A DNA stretch of 21,497 nt from JAYZVT01 sp050248375 (GCA_050248375.1 JBFWSL010000030.1:1-21497); one strand, 5' to 3'; positions 7,351 to 15,708 are shown, numbered from the stretch's first letter. A program made the numbers and translations. Notes: generated from the letters alone by a model not told the origin.

Positions 7351-8121
7351 ATGCTCAAGCGCAATAAGCGCATGAGAAAGAACGCGATTTTGCGGCTGGC
7401 GGCACAAGGAGAGGAAGGCCCCCTGAAGGTGCGCCGGAGCAAGAGGGCGAGCCGGATGACGTTGTCCGTGAACGAGGCCAAGCGGACGGCCGTGTTGACC
7501 CTGCCCGCCTACACCTCCATGACCGCGGCGGGAGAGTTCCTGGACCAGCATTACGACTGGCTGCAGGAGCGCCTGGCGGCGATGCCCCGGCCGGTTCCGT
7601 TCCGCAACGGCGCCGTCGTGCCGCTGCGCGGCGTCGAACACGAGCTGCGCTTCACCGCGAGGGAGCGCGGGCGTGGCGTCGTGTGGATCGAGCGCGCGCC
7701 GCGCAGTCCGGTACGGGGCATGAAATCGCGCCCTCGCATCATGGTGACCGGCGGCGAGCACGCGCCGCGCCGGTTCGTGGAATGGCTCCGCAAGGAGGCG
7801 CGGCGCGATATCGCCGAGCGCGCGGCTATACATGCGAAATCTTTGGGTGTGCGGGTGAGGAAAATCACCATCCGCGACCAGACCACACGCTGGGGATCGT
7901 GCTCGGCGGACGGCGTGCTGTCGTTTTCCTGGCGGCTGATCCTGGCGCCGTCCTTCGTGCTCGACTATGTGACCGCCCATGAGGTCGCGCATCTGCGCGA
8001 GATGAACCACGAGCCGCGCTTCTGGGCGCTGGTGAAGAGGATATTCCCGCGCATGGAACAGGGCCGCCAGTGGCTGAGGCGCAACGGCTCCGACCTGCAC
8101 CGCTACGGCGCGGAGGAATAG
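7351..8121 (+). CDS. YgjP-type (DUF45) zinc metallopeptidase
   Basis: 256 residues. The zinc site is HEVAH (210-214) with a third ligand at His220 in REMNHEPRFWALV, and the family signature TTRWGSCS lies at about 178-185. This matches the M48-like YgjP/YfgC-type predicted metal-dependent hydrolases (PF01863). The first 35 residues are strongly basic and there is no signal peptide, so it is probably cytoplasmic. The N-terminal part (VRRSKRASRMTLSV) matches the usual start of the domain. The ATG at 7351 has GGGAGACGAAGGG upstream. The cellular substrate is unknown in this family. It is flanked by phaZ upstream and an exported amidohydrolase 79 bp downstream, on the same strand. Confidence 0.88.
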   Translation: MLKRNKRMRKNAILRLAAQGEEGPLKVRRSKRASRMTLSVNEAKRTAVLTLPAYTSMTAAGEFLDQHYDWLQERLAAMPRPVPFRNGAVVPLRGVEHELRFTARERGRGVVWIERAPRSPVRGMKSRPRIMVTGGEHAPRRFVEWLRKEARRDIAERAAIHAKSLGVRVRKITIRDQTTRWGSCSADGVLSFSWRLILAPSFVLDYVTAHEVAHLREMNHEPRFWALVKRIFPRMEQGRQWLRRNGSDLHRYGAEE

Positions 8122-8200
8122 CGCGGCCTGCTGGACTCGCCCGCGGTCCGAAGGCAGACTTCCCGACGAGTCCTGACAGGGTCCGTCCGCGAGGGAGACC

Positions 8201-9412
8201 ATGCACGGGCGCGTGTCCGCACCGCTTCTGCTTGCGCTGCTCGCCGGCGCCGCGTTCACCGCCGCGCCGGTCCGCGCGCAACAGGACGTTCCCATCATCG
8301 ACGTGCATGTGCACCTGGCGCCCGAGAACGGGCTCGACTTCCGGCGGGCCGTGCAGGCGGCGCTCGATCTCATGAACCGCTACGGCATCGCGCATGCCAT
8401 CGTCATGTCGCCGCCGCGTTCGCCCGGCATCAAGAGCAACCAGGAATATCCCGACTTCAATCCCACGCTCGCCCCGCACGGAGACCGGTTCTCCTTCATG
8501 GCCGGGGGCGGATCGCTCAATCCGGCCATCCATGCCATCGCCGGCGCGGCGAAAGTGGACGCGAAGACGCGGGCGGACTTCGCACATACGGCGCGGCGGG
8601 CGGTCGCCGAAGGCGCGGCGGGCTTCGGCGAGATGGGATCGCTGCATGTGTCGCTGTCCCGGGATCACGGCTACACCTTCGCGCCGGCGGACCACCCGCT
8701 GATGCTGGAACTCGCGGACATCGCGGCGGAGCTTGACGTGCCCATCGACCTGCACATGGACGCGGTGGCGGCGCCCCGCAAGCTGCCCGGGGCGCTGGCC
8801 GCGAACCCGAAGAATCCGAAGACGCTGCCCGCCACGCTCGATGGTCTCGAACGCCTGCTCGCGCATAACCGCAAGGCGCGGATCGTCTGGGCGCATGGGG
8901 GAACCGACCATACCGGCGACTTCTCCGCGAAGACGGTCGGCGAGTTCATGGACAGGCACCCCAATCTCTACATGTCCCTGAAGGTCACCGGGGCGCAGGG
9001 CCAGACCTTCAACAAGCTCTATAACGGCGGCACGCTCGATCCCGGCTGGTCGGTGCTGCTCAACCGGCACCCGGACCGCTTCGTCATCGGCAGCGACTCC
9101 TTCTTCGCCGATCCGGCCCACAAGGGCGGAGGACCGCTCGCGGAGTTCTCCAGGATGGCCGAGCGCAGGCTGCAGGCGACGCGCCAGTTCATGGCGCTGC
9201 TGCCGCCCGGGCTGGCGCGAAGGATCGGCCATGAGAACGCGGCGGCCATCTACCGTATGCGCCCCCTGCCCGCGCTGGCGGCAGCCCCCGCGGCGGCCAA
9301 AGCCTCACCCGCTCCCTCCGGCCTGTGCAGGGACGGCAATCTCCTCCATTGCCGCACCCTGTGCGGCCGTGGCGTGCAGAAGGCCTGCGCCATGCTCGGG
9401 GGGACCCGATAG
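8201..9412 (+). CDS. Exported amidohydrolase family protein with a C-terminal cysteine-rich tail
   Basis: 403 residues. A Sec-type signal peptide (about 1-26, ending APVRA) is followed by a TIM-barrel amidohydrolase-2-like domain. Metal ligands are visible: HVH (His36, His38) in IIDVHVHLAP, His185 in IDLHMDA, His232 in VWAHGG and Asp299 in FVIGSDSF. After an Ala/Pro linker (about 355-373) there is a short tail with four cysteines (376, 384, 388, 396; spacing C-X7-C-X3-C-X7-C) that is not part of the usual fold. The GAGGGAG just before ATG 8201 is a good ribosome binding site. The substrate is unknown; relatives include TIM-barrel lactonases and decarboxylases. The next gene encodes a secreted protein that is also rich in CX3C motifs, which hints at a shared environment or partnership. 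Confidence 0.85.
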   Translation: MHGRVSAPLLLALLAGAAFTAAPVRAQQDVPIIDVHVHLAPENGLDFRRAVQAALDLMNRYGIAHAIVMSPPRSPGIKSNQEYPDFNPTLAPHGDRFSFMAGGGSLNPAIHAIAGAAKVDAKTRADFAHTARRAVAEGAAGFGEMGSLHVSLSRDHGYTFAPADHPLMLELADIAAELDVPIDLHMDAVAAPRKLPGALAANPKNPKTLPATLDGLERLLAHNRKARIVWAHGGTDHTGDFSAKTVGEFMDRHPNLYMSLKVTGAQGQTFNKLYNGGTLDPGWSVLLNRHPDRFVIGSDSFFADPAHKGGGPLAEFSRMAERRLQATRQFMALLPPGLARRIGHENAAAIYRMRPLPALAAAPAAAKASPAPSGLCRDGNLLHCRTLCGRGVQKACAMLGGTR

Positions 9413-9492
9413 GCCGATTCCGGTGGACAAGCCTGGCGAGGCCCGCAATCCTGCGGAGGTGGATGACCGTACCCATTCAGGGAGGACGCAGC

Positions 9493-9762
9493 ATGACGAA
9501 GACACGGCTGATTACCGCACTCGCCGCCTGCATTACGCTCTCACTGGCTTCCTTCGGCGCAAGCGCCGGCAGTTGGACAATTCCTTCCAGCGCCGGCGGC
9601 GGGACGATTTCGAATCCGTTGCTTCTCGTCGCGGCACCAAGCTGTTCGCAGAGGTGCCAGGGCCAGCTAACCCAGTGCATGGGCTCGTGTGGCGGTGGCT
9701 TTTCGCCCTGCAAGCAAGGATGCCAGGACAAGGCCAAGGCCTGCAAGGCGGCCTGCAAATAG
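9493..9762 (+). CDS. Small secreted protein with four tandem CX3C motifs
   Basis: 89 residues. ATG 9493 follows GGGAGG at good spacing. The signal peptide runs to about residue 25 (ending GASA). The mature chain begins with a Gly/Ser/Pro-rich stretch and ends in a striking cysteine region: Cys at 51, 55, 62, 66, 73, 77, 84 and 88, i.e. four CX3C motifs separated by exactly six residues each. Steps of 4 and 7 alternate without exception. This would suit disulfide-stapled helical hairpins or a metal-binding face; Gly and Pro between the second and third pair argue against one continuous helix. I do not recognise the family and assign no function. It follows the amidohydrolase by 80 bp and may share its transcript. 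A strong hairpin terminator follows. Confidence 0.8.
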   Translation: MTKTRLITALAACITLSLASFGASAGSWTIPSSAGGGTISNPLLLVAAPSCSQRCQGQLTQCMGSCGGGFSPCKQGCQDKAKACKAACK

Positions 9763-9777
9763 ACTTTCGCCAAGCAC

Positions 9778-9805
9778 GGTCCCGGCGGCGATCACCGCCG
9801 GGACC
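9778..9805 (+). terminator. Strong hairpin terminator after the CX3C gene
   Basis: A perfect 11-bp stem GGTCCCGGCGG/CCGCCGGGACC with a 6-nt loop, 15 bp after the stop codon. It is followed by only a short TT, so it is not a classic T-run terminator, but it is the strongest hairpin in this gap. Confidence 0.6.
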
Positions 9806-9982
9806 TTGCGGACTCCCGCCCTGGTCACCGTCGCCGGGTTCGTCGCTCTGCTCCGCCGGGAAGCCTTCGGCAGAAGGGCTGCCTGTCCATGTGCGCGAAG
9901 ATGGAGGGCGGAGGACGCTAGCGCATCATCCGGCCAGGTGAAATCGCTTGGCCGGTAAGATAGTGCGCCAAATCAATAGCTT

Positions 9983-10031
9983 GAGCATGATCTTATCGGA
10001 AAAGTGGTATCCACTCTTCCGGACCATGCTC
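9983..10031. repeat. Alphaproteobacterial palindromic repeat (GAGCATG...CATGCTC), PBP-proximal copy
   Basis: Outer arms GAGCATGATC/GACCATGCTC (one mismatch) and inner arms CGGAAAAGTGG/CCACTCTTCCG (one mismatch) surround the loop TAT, with a 4-nt bulge between the arms on one side. The element touches the TAG stop of the PBP gene on the minus strand, where the sequence reads TAGAGCATG. It probably folds at the 3' end of that mRNA. Related copies lie at 19974-20080. Confidence 0.75.
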
Positions 10032-12064
10032 TAGCCGCGCTGGCCGAGGGCACCCATGACGCGCCTGAGAAAGCCGCCATCGTCATGCGCCTGCGGCGGC
10101 GGCGGATTGGGGGGCCCGCTGCCCGCCACCGCCGGGGACCAGGTGCCCGGCAGTTGCGCCGGCTGCAGACCTTCATGGGCCTGGCCCATCAGCCGGCGCC
10201 ATATCTCCGCCGGCAGGGATCCTCCCGTCACCTTGGCCATGGGGGCGCCGTCGTCATTGCCGACCCAGACTCCGGCCACATAGTGGGCGGTGTAGCCGAC
10301 GAACCAGGCGTCCCGGGACTCCTGGCTGGTGCCGGTCTTGCCCGCCGCGGGGTGGCCCGGCAGCGCGGCGCGGCGGCCCGTGCCCTCCACCAGGGCAGCG
10401 TTCAGCATGTCGTTCATGGCGCCGATGCGGGCGCTGGAGATCACGCGTCCGGGGCCGGACCCCTTGCGCGCGTAGAGCTTCTTTCCCTCCGCCGTCCTGA
10501 CGCGGGTGATGACATGGGGGATGACGCCCATGCCGCCGTTGGCGAAGGGCGCGTAGGAGCCGGTCAACTCCAGCAGGGTCACCTCCGCGGTGCCGAGCGC
10601 GATGGAGGGGTTATCGTGGATGGGGGACTCGATGCCGAGACGGCGCGCGGTGGCGACCACGCGGGCGCGCCCCACCTCCATCATCAGGCGCACGGCGACG
10701 GTGTTGACGGACTGGGCGAGGGCGTCGCGCATGGTGATGTTGCCCTTGTAGTCCTCGTGATAGTTCTTCGGCCGCCAGCCGTTGATGGAGACCGGCTCGT
10801 CGCGCAGCACGGTGTCGGGGGTGAGCCCTGCCTCGACCGCGGCCAGATAGACGAACGGCTTGAAGGCGGAGCCCGGCTGGCGCAGCGACTTCACCGCGCG
10901 ATTGTACTGGCTTTGCCGGTAGGAGCGGCCGCCGGCCATGGCGCGGATGCCGCCGGAGGTGTCGAGCAGCACGACGGCGCCCTGTCCCGCCCTGTAGCGC
11001 TGGCCCTGCTCCTCGAGCGTGTCGTGAAGGGCTTCCTGGGCGTCGCGCTGCAGGCGGGGATCGAGGGTCGTCTCCACCACCACGTCGGTCTCGCGCTCGC
11101 CGATGAAGCCGGGCAACTGCTCCATGACCCAGTCGACCGCGTATTCGTAGCCGGTGACGCCGTCCTCGTTGCGGACGCGGGCGGGCTCCGCCAGCGCGGC
11201 CACGGCCTCGGGGCCGCCGATCTTGCCGGCATCCACCATGCGGGTGAGCACGACCGCCGCGCGCTCCTCGGCCCGGCGCGGACTCTGGGTGGGCGAGTAG
11301 CGCGAGGGCGCTTTCAGCAGCCCGGCGAGCAGCGCGGCCTCGGAAAGCGTCACGTCGCTGGCGGGCTTGTCGAAATAACGGCGCGAAGCCGCCTCCACGC
11401 CCCAGGCGCCGGCGCCGAAGTAGACGCGGTTGAGGTAGAGCTCGAGGATCTCGGTCTTGGTGAAGCGGGTTTCCAGCCAGAAGGCGAGCACCAGCTCCTT
11501 GGCCTTGCGGGCATAGGTGCGGTCGGAAGAGAGGAACAGGTTCTTGGCGAGCTGCTGGGTGATGGTGCTGCCGCCCTCGACCACCGCGCCGGCGGCCGCG
11601 TTGCGCCAGGCGGCGCGGGCGAGGCCCAGCGGGTCGACGCCGAAATGGGACCAGAAGCGCGCGTCCTCGGTGGCGATGACCGCGTTTACCAGATATTCCG
11701 GAAGCTGCCTGAGGCGGATGTGGTTGCGCCTCAGCCCCTGCTCGGCGAGCACGGTGCCGTCGCGGGCCTGAATGACGACGTTGGGCGGGCGCTTCTCAAG
11801 CCCCGCTTCCAGCGGATCGGGCAGCGTGGCGGCGAAGTAGATGACGACGGCGGAGAAGATCAGCACGCCCCAGATGGAGACAACGCTGCCCCAGTAGAGC
11901 AGCTTGCCCGCGCGGCCCCAGCGGCCCTTGCGCGGAGCGGTCTTGCGGCGGCCCGGGGCAGGCTTGCGGGCGCCCGCCTTGCCGCGCGCAGAAGCGGCGG
12001 GGGAGCGCCTGGCGCCCTGCCCCGCCGCTCTCGCGCCGGGTTTGCGGCTACGCAATACTTTCAT
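10031..12064 (-). CDS. Class A penicillin-binding protein (PBP1A family)
   Basis: 677 residues. A long, very basic cytoplasmic tail (1-53, rich in Arg/Lys/Ala/Pro) precedes one membrane anchor (about 54-80). The glycosyltransferase (GT51) domain has catalytic Glu133 in ATEDARFWSHFGVD and GGSTITQQ (164-171). The transpeptidase domain has SAFKP (active Ser399), SVN (452-454) and KTGT (576-579). It polymerises and cross-links peptidoglycan in the periplasm. The linker between the two domains is short, so the extra OB-like domain of large PBP1A proteins is missing, in line with the modest length. The C-terminal tail is Pro/Gly-rich. The ATG at 12064 lies 113 bp after the DUF2269 stop. Its TAG stop is the edge of a palindromic repeat. 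Confidence 0.93.
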   Translation of the reverse strand: MKVLRSRKPGARAAGQGARRSPAASARGKAGARKPAPGRRKTAPRKGRWGRAGKLLYWGSVVSIWGVLIFSAVVIYFAATLPDPLEAGLEKRPPNVVIQARDGTVLAEQGLRRNHIRLRQLPEYLVNAVIATEDARFWSHFGVDPLGLARAAWRNAAAGAVVEGGSTITQQLAKNLFLSSDRTYARKAKELVLAFWLETRFTKTEILELYLNRVYFGAGAWGVEAASRRYFDKPASDVTLSEAALLAGLLKAPSRYSPTQSPRRAEERAAVVLTRMVDAGKIGGPEAVAALAEPARVRNEDGVTGYEYAVDWVMEQLPGFIGERETDVVVETTLDPRLQRDAQEALHDTLEEQGQRYRAGQGAVVLLDTSGGIRAMAGGRSYRQSQYNRAVKSLRQPGSAFKPFVYLAAVEAGLTPDTVLRDEPVSINGWRPKNYHEDYKGNITMRDALAQSVNTVAVRLMMEVGRARVVATARRLGIESPIHDNPSIALGTAEVTLLELTGSYAPFANGGMGVIPHVITRVRTAEGKKLYARKGSGPGRVISSARIGAMNDMLNAALVEGTGRRAALPGHPAAGKTGTSQESRDAWFVGYTAHYVAGVWVGNDDGAPMAKVTGGSLPAEIWRRLMGQAHEGLQPAQLPGTWSPAVAGSGPPNPPPPQAHDDGGFLRRVMGALGQRG

Positions 12065-12110
12065 GACCGCCCCGGAGAGCCAGAAAGAAATGCCTGCTCT
12101 CTTATGCTGG

Positions 12111-12128
12111 CGGGCCCCCTTCGGCCCG
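12111..12128. terminator. Short hairpin between the DUF2269 gene and the PBP gene
   Basis: A 6-bp stem CGGGCC/GGCCCG with a 6-nt loop in the 113-bp gap. No T-run follows on the minus strand, so a role as terminator for the DUF2269 operon is only possible. Confidence 0.25.
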
Positions 12129-12177
12129 TTTGAGACAAGCCTAGCGGGGGCGCTTTAAGGGGCGGTTAAGACGCGGC

Positions 12178-12663
12178 TCAGTTCCAGAGCAGCGAAATGT
12201 CCGGGCGGGCGACCATCAGCCACAGGATGGCGAGCACGGCGGCGAAGGCGGGAAAGCCCAGCACGAACCAGACGCGGAAGAGGTCATGGTATCGTGGAGG
12301 CAGCGGCGTCTCTTCCCTCGCGGCCGTGCGGGCGAGGTCGCGCAGGCGGGCCTGTATCCAGACCACCGGCAGCCAGCACAGGCCGGTTATCACGTAAAGC
12401 GCCAGCGACAGCACGATCCAGCCCTCGCCGAGGGACCAGCCGATCTCCCGCGCCAGCAGCACGCCGGTGACGGGCTGGGCGATGACCGCCGTCGCGGTGA
12501 ACACCGCGTCGGCGACGACGACCGTGCCCGCCACATGGGCGATGAGCGCCGGCCTGCCGGTGCGGTGCGCCATGACCATGAAGAAGGCGATGCCGGCGCC
12601 CGTTCCCATAAGCACGGCCGCGCCGATGATGTGCAGCCAGCGCAGAACCTCCAGCGATAGCAT
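12178..12663 (-). CDS. DUF2269 family integral membrane protein
   Basis: 161 residues with four hydrophobic segments (about 7-31, 42-64, 80-102 and 130-153). The start LRWLHIIGAAVLMGTGAGIAFFM and the region RVWFVLGFPAFAAVLAILWLMV resemble DUF2269 (PF10027) membrane proteins. Function is unknown in this family. The ATG (12663-12661) shares one base with the TGA of the upstream SDR gene (TGATG), so the two are translationally coupled. I recall the pairing of DUF2269 with SDR-DoxX proteins from other proteobacteria, which would support a joint membrane role, but I cannot verify it here. Confidence 0.8.
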   Translation of the reverse strand: MLSLEVLRWLHIIGAAVLMGTGAGIAFFMVMAHRTGRPALIAHVAGTVVVADAVFTATAVIAQPVTGVLLAREIGWSLGEGWIVLSLALYVITGLCWLPVVWIQARLRDLARTAAREETPLPPRYHDLFRVWFVLGFPAFAAVLAILWLMVARPDISLLWN

Positions 12664-13958
12664 CAGCGCTCCTCAAGCACGGCGAGGGCGGCGAGCGCCA
12701 GTACAGGCACCAGCAGCGCCTTGACCAGCGGCCCGAGCGGGTCCGCCCAGAGTTCCGGCGTCAGCACGGTGCCGCTGACGAGATAGGCGAGGGTCAGCGC
12801 GATCATGCCCTGCAGGGCGCTCCGGGCCCAGGGCCGCACCAGCACGGCGCAGCCGAGCAGGACATCGGCGAGGACGCCGCCCCATACGAGCGCGGCAGCG
12901 GTCCCCTCGCCAATCCCGCGCGCGGTGAGGATGCGCGCCGCCGCGCCGTCGTTGCAAGCCGTGACAAGGCCGGTGGCGATCCAGAAGGCGGCGAGCGATC
13001 CGATGAGCACCGGCTTCATCAGCCACATGCGGGCGAACCAGCGATCCTGAGCCCCGGCGGGACCGGCGGCGAGGGTTTGTTCCAATGGGCGGGGCTGAAG
13101 GCCGCCGAAATTTCCCCATTGGGTGGGGTCACCGTCGACGCCGTCGCGGATGGAGCGGATGGCCGTGCTGCGCAAGGGGGGACGCCAGCCGAGCCAGCCC
13201 AGGCCGTCGCAGGCCAGCGCCACGGGGAGCGCCACCGCTCCGGGAAGCCTGACCACGGGCGCGGGCGGGAAGCCCAGCCAGCCGCGCATGGCGGCGACCA
13301 CTCCCGCGAAGCCGCGCGGCTCCAGCTCCACCAGGTCCGAGGCGGTGCCGGACGGCACTTCACCGTTGACGGAGAGCAGCACCGCGCCTGCCACATCGTC
13401 GAGGGCCACGGTGCGCAGCGGGCTGTCCGCATATGCCAACGGCAGGATGAGAGGAAAGGACGCGAGCGCGCGCAGCAGCGCCGAGCCGCCATAGGCGCCC
13501 GGCCCGATCACCATGCCGGGACGCAGGATGACATGTTCCAGGCCCGACCCGGCCAGCGCGGCGTCGGCGGCGGCCTTGGTGCGCAGGAAGGCGGTAGAGG
13601 CATCGGGCGACGCACCGGTGGCGGACACCTGCACCACGCGCCTGACGCCTGCCTCACGGGCGGCGGCGTACATTGCGATCATGGCATGCTGCTGCAGGGC
13701 GGCGACATCGTCGCGGGCACCGTCCTGCAGGGCGCCGGCGGCGTTGACCACCACTTCCATGCCGCGCAGTATGCCCGCCCAATCGCCGGGCGACGTCATG
13801 CGGGCGATGTCGCCGGCGATCCATGTGACGCGTGGCCGGAAGCGGCGGGCGCGGGCAATGTCCCGGCCGAGACCGGTCACGTCATGGCCGTTGGCCAGCA
13901 GGCGCTGCGTGACAGCCGCGCCGATGAGGCCGTAGGCGCCGAGGACGAGAACTTTCAT
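12663..13958 (-). CDS. SDR/NmrA-like NAD(P)-binding protein fused to a DoxX-like membrane domain
   Basis: 431 residues. The N-terminal Rossmann domain has GAYGLIG (7-13) in MKVLVLGAYGLIGAAVTQRL, an acidic/Arg-containing region after strand 2 and VVNAAGALQDG (about 71-81), typical of extended or atypical SDR proteins without the classic YxxxK. About residues 305-431 form four hydrophobic segments (MKPVLIGSLAAFWIATGLV and so on) that match a DoxX-like domain. The protein is therefore predicted to be anchored in the inner membrane with its nucleotide-binding part in the cytoplasm. The reaction is unknown. It overlaps the DUF2269 gene by one base and is divergent, across 141 bp, from the 502-residue unknown gene. 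Confidence 0.85.
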   Translation of the reverse strand: MKVLVLGAYGLIGAAVTQRLLANGHDVTGLGRDIARARRFRPRVTWIAGDIARMTSPGDWAGILRGMEVVVNAAGALQDGARDDVAALQQHAMIAMYAAAREAGVRRVVQVSATGASPDASTAFLRTKAAADAALAGSGLEHVILRPGMVIGPGAYGGSALLRALASFPLILPLAYADSPLRTVALDDVAGAVLLSVNGEVPSGTASDLVELEPRGFAGVVAAMRGWLGFPPAPVVRLPGAVALPVALACDGLGWLGWRPPLRSTAIRSIRDGVDGDPTQWGNFGGLQPRPLEQTLAAGPAGAQDRWFARMWLMKPVLIGSLAAFWIATGLVTACNDGAAARILTARGIGEGTAAALVWGGVLADVLLGCAVLVRPWARSALQGMIALTLAYLVSGTVLTPELWADPLGPLVKALLVPVLALAALAVLEER

Positions 13959-14099
13959 GGCGCCCGACGATAAGCGATTCCGCGGAAGACAGGGCGAAAT
14001 ATCGCGGCCATGGGGAACTTCGCACCAGGCGCGGAATTCGGTGGATCAGGAGGCGCATTTCGCTATTGATACGCGGTCGATTGTTTCCGGGCGGGGGTT

Positions 14100-15608
14100 A
14101 TGAGTTCCCAGCGGCTTGTGGCGCTGATCAAGGCGCAGATCGCGAAACTGCCCGACCGAAGGGAGGGCGAGCGGCGCAGGCTTTATGCGCGCCTGAAGGG
14201 ATCGCTCGGGAAGCTCGCCACGAATTCGGACGGCGTTCTCGACCAGGAACGCCACCGCCAGATGATCGAGCAGTTCGACACGGCGATCGCCTTCGTGGAG
14301 GCGGACTACGCGGCGGATGGCCCCGCTCCCGGTCCGCACCCGGCGGCCGGGGACATTCCGGCCGAAGCCGCCGGCACGGACTTCGCCGCGGGCGCCGTCG
14401 CGCCATCCAGCCGGTGGCGCTTCCCCGACATCAAGGTGCTTTGCGGGTGCGGCGCGGCAGCGATCGTGCTCGATCTGATCAAGCCACTGGCGAACCTGCA
14501 GGGCGCCGCCTTCGTGGTTTCCCTGCTGGCGGCGATCGCATCGACCGCGGCGCTGCGCCTCGGCCTCCCCTATCGGTCGCTGCTGAGAGGGACGCAACTG
14601 GCAAGCATGGCGATGGCGGCGGTGCTGCTGGGCCTTTTCGGCATCGAGCTGATCCTTCCCGGCGAACAGCCCAACGGCATCATCGCCTATACCGTGCCGG
14701 GAATGGCCGGCGTGCAGAAGCAGCCGCCTGTCCCCGGGGAGCCGGCGGAACCGATCGAGGACACGGCTCGGACTACCGGCACCCGTGCCGGGCAGACGCA
14801 ACCGGAGCCGAAGGATCTCCGGGATGCGAATGATCCGGTCAGGGAGCCGGAGCGCGTCCTCGCGGCCCGTGGCTTCAGCAAGGACGCGGACGGCCTGGTC
14901 AAGGCCATCGCGGAACAGGACATGACGGCGCAGGACGCCTTCGAAATCCTGCGCATCCTCCCCACGGCCGACGCTCTCAAGGCGGGGCTGCTCTCCTACC
15001 CGGTCTCGTCGAAGGCGTTCCAGAACATCGCCGAGCGCATCAGGCAGGACGCGGCCAAAGCCTGGGGCAAGGAGATCGCGGCTGAACTGCGCCACTTCCT
15101 GCCCACGCCGGCGAACAACGTGCTGCCGCTCATGCCGGTGCGAAAACTTTCCTGTCCGGGAGACAGCAGTTTCGCGGGGCGTCTGTTCAGCCACGCGCTG
15201 GGCGAGCTGTGCGGGAAGGAAGCGCAGTGGATCGAGGCCTGCCTGACATTTCTCAACCGGCTGTACGAGATCGCGGGGCTGTCCATAAACGCCAACGAGG
15301 TCTCCCTCAGCTACCTGCCGAGCCAGGCCAGGGTGGTCGCGGTGTCCGAGATGGGCAGGATAGATCCCGGCCGCGACGGACTTCCCGACCTGCGGCAGTC
15401 GGAACTGCTGTTCCAGTGGGACTCCGAAAAGACCTACAAGCTCTTCGACCTGGAAAGGAAAGGCAGCTCCCGCTGGGGAGGCACGCCGCCCGTCTTTGCC
15501 GCCTGCCCGCGGGACGGCGCGGTCTGCAAGGGCACGGTGACCACCTTCATCACCAGCGAAGGCCGCTTCCGTTTCGTCGCCTTCGAGAACGTGACGCGGG
15601 TGCGGTAG
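14100..15608 (+). CDS. Unrecognised 502-residue membrane protein
   Basis: I do not recognise this family. The N-terminus (1-70) is charged and helical (LVALIKAQIAKLPDRREGER, then an RRRLYARLKGSLGKL segment and an acidic MIEQFDTAIAFVEADY), a pattern like cytoplasmic amphipathic leaders in some alphaproteobacterial membrane proteins. Three membrane segments follow (about 114-130, 136-154 and 166-187), then a Pro/Thr/Gly-rich linker (about 205-245). The C-terminal half (about 250-502) is a soluble domain with cysteines in KLSCPGDS, ELCGKE, WIEACLTF and FAACPRDGAVCKG, so it may be exported and disulfide-bonded. ATG 14100 has only a weak GGGCGGGGG upstream. Codon pattern and the long open frame support a real gene. 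It is convergent with hicB. Confidence 0.75.
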   Translation: MSSQRLVALIKAQIAKLPDRREGERRRLYARLKGSLGKLATNSDGVLDQERHRQMIEQFDTAIAFVEADYAADGPAPGPHPAAGDIPAEAAGTDFAAGAVAPSSRWRFPDIKVLCGCGAAAIVLDLIKPLANLQGAAFVVSLLAAIASTAALRLGLPYRSLLRGTQLASMAMAAVLLGLFGIELILPGEQPNGIIAYTVPGMAGVQKQPPVPGEPAEPIEDTARTTGTRAGQTQPEPKDLRDANDPVREPERVLAARGFSKDADGLVKAIAEQDMTAQDAFEILRILPTADALKAGLLSYPVSSKAFQNIAERIRQDAAKAWGKEIAAELRHFLPTPANNVLPLMPVRKLSCPGDSSFAGRLFSHALGELCGKEAQWIEACLTFLNRLYEIAGLSINANEVSLSYLPSQARVVAVSEMGRIDPGRDGLPDLRQSELLFQWDSEKTYKLFDLERKGSSRWGGTPPVFAACPRDGAVCKGTVTTFITSEGRFRFVAFENVTRVR

Positions 15609-15636
15609 GGGCCAAGGACCTGTTCATGCCGGGTCG

Positions 15637-15657
15637 CCGCCGGGCTTGTCCCGGCGG
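15637..15657. terminator. Hairpin between the unknown gene and the hicAB region
   Basis: An 8-bp perfect stem CCGCCGGG/CCCGGCGG with a 5-nt loop (CTTGT), inside a GCCGGGCTTGTCCCGGC-like motif that I recall as a frequent intergenic repeat in alphaproteobacteria. It lies 29 bp after the stop of the plus-strand gene and also downstream of hicB and the gyrB-end duplicate on the minus strand, so it may terminate both. Confidence 0.55.
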
Positions 15658-15708
15658 TCCAATAGCGATTCAAATGCAAAGTCATGAGATTGCTTTACGC
15701 TGACTGTC

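Noticed and set aside
9493..9762. Kinship of the CX3C protein with mitochondrial small Tim chaperones
   Set aside because: Small Tims have two CX3C motifs with a much longer spacer; here there are four with six-residue spacers and a bacterial signal peptide. The resemblance is of motif only.
10004..12133. 709-codon plus-strand open frame opposite the PBP gene
   Set aside because: The minus strand encodes a complete class A PBP with all motifs; the plus frame is low-complexity shadow sequence.
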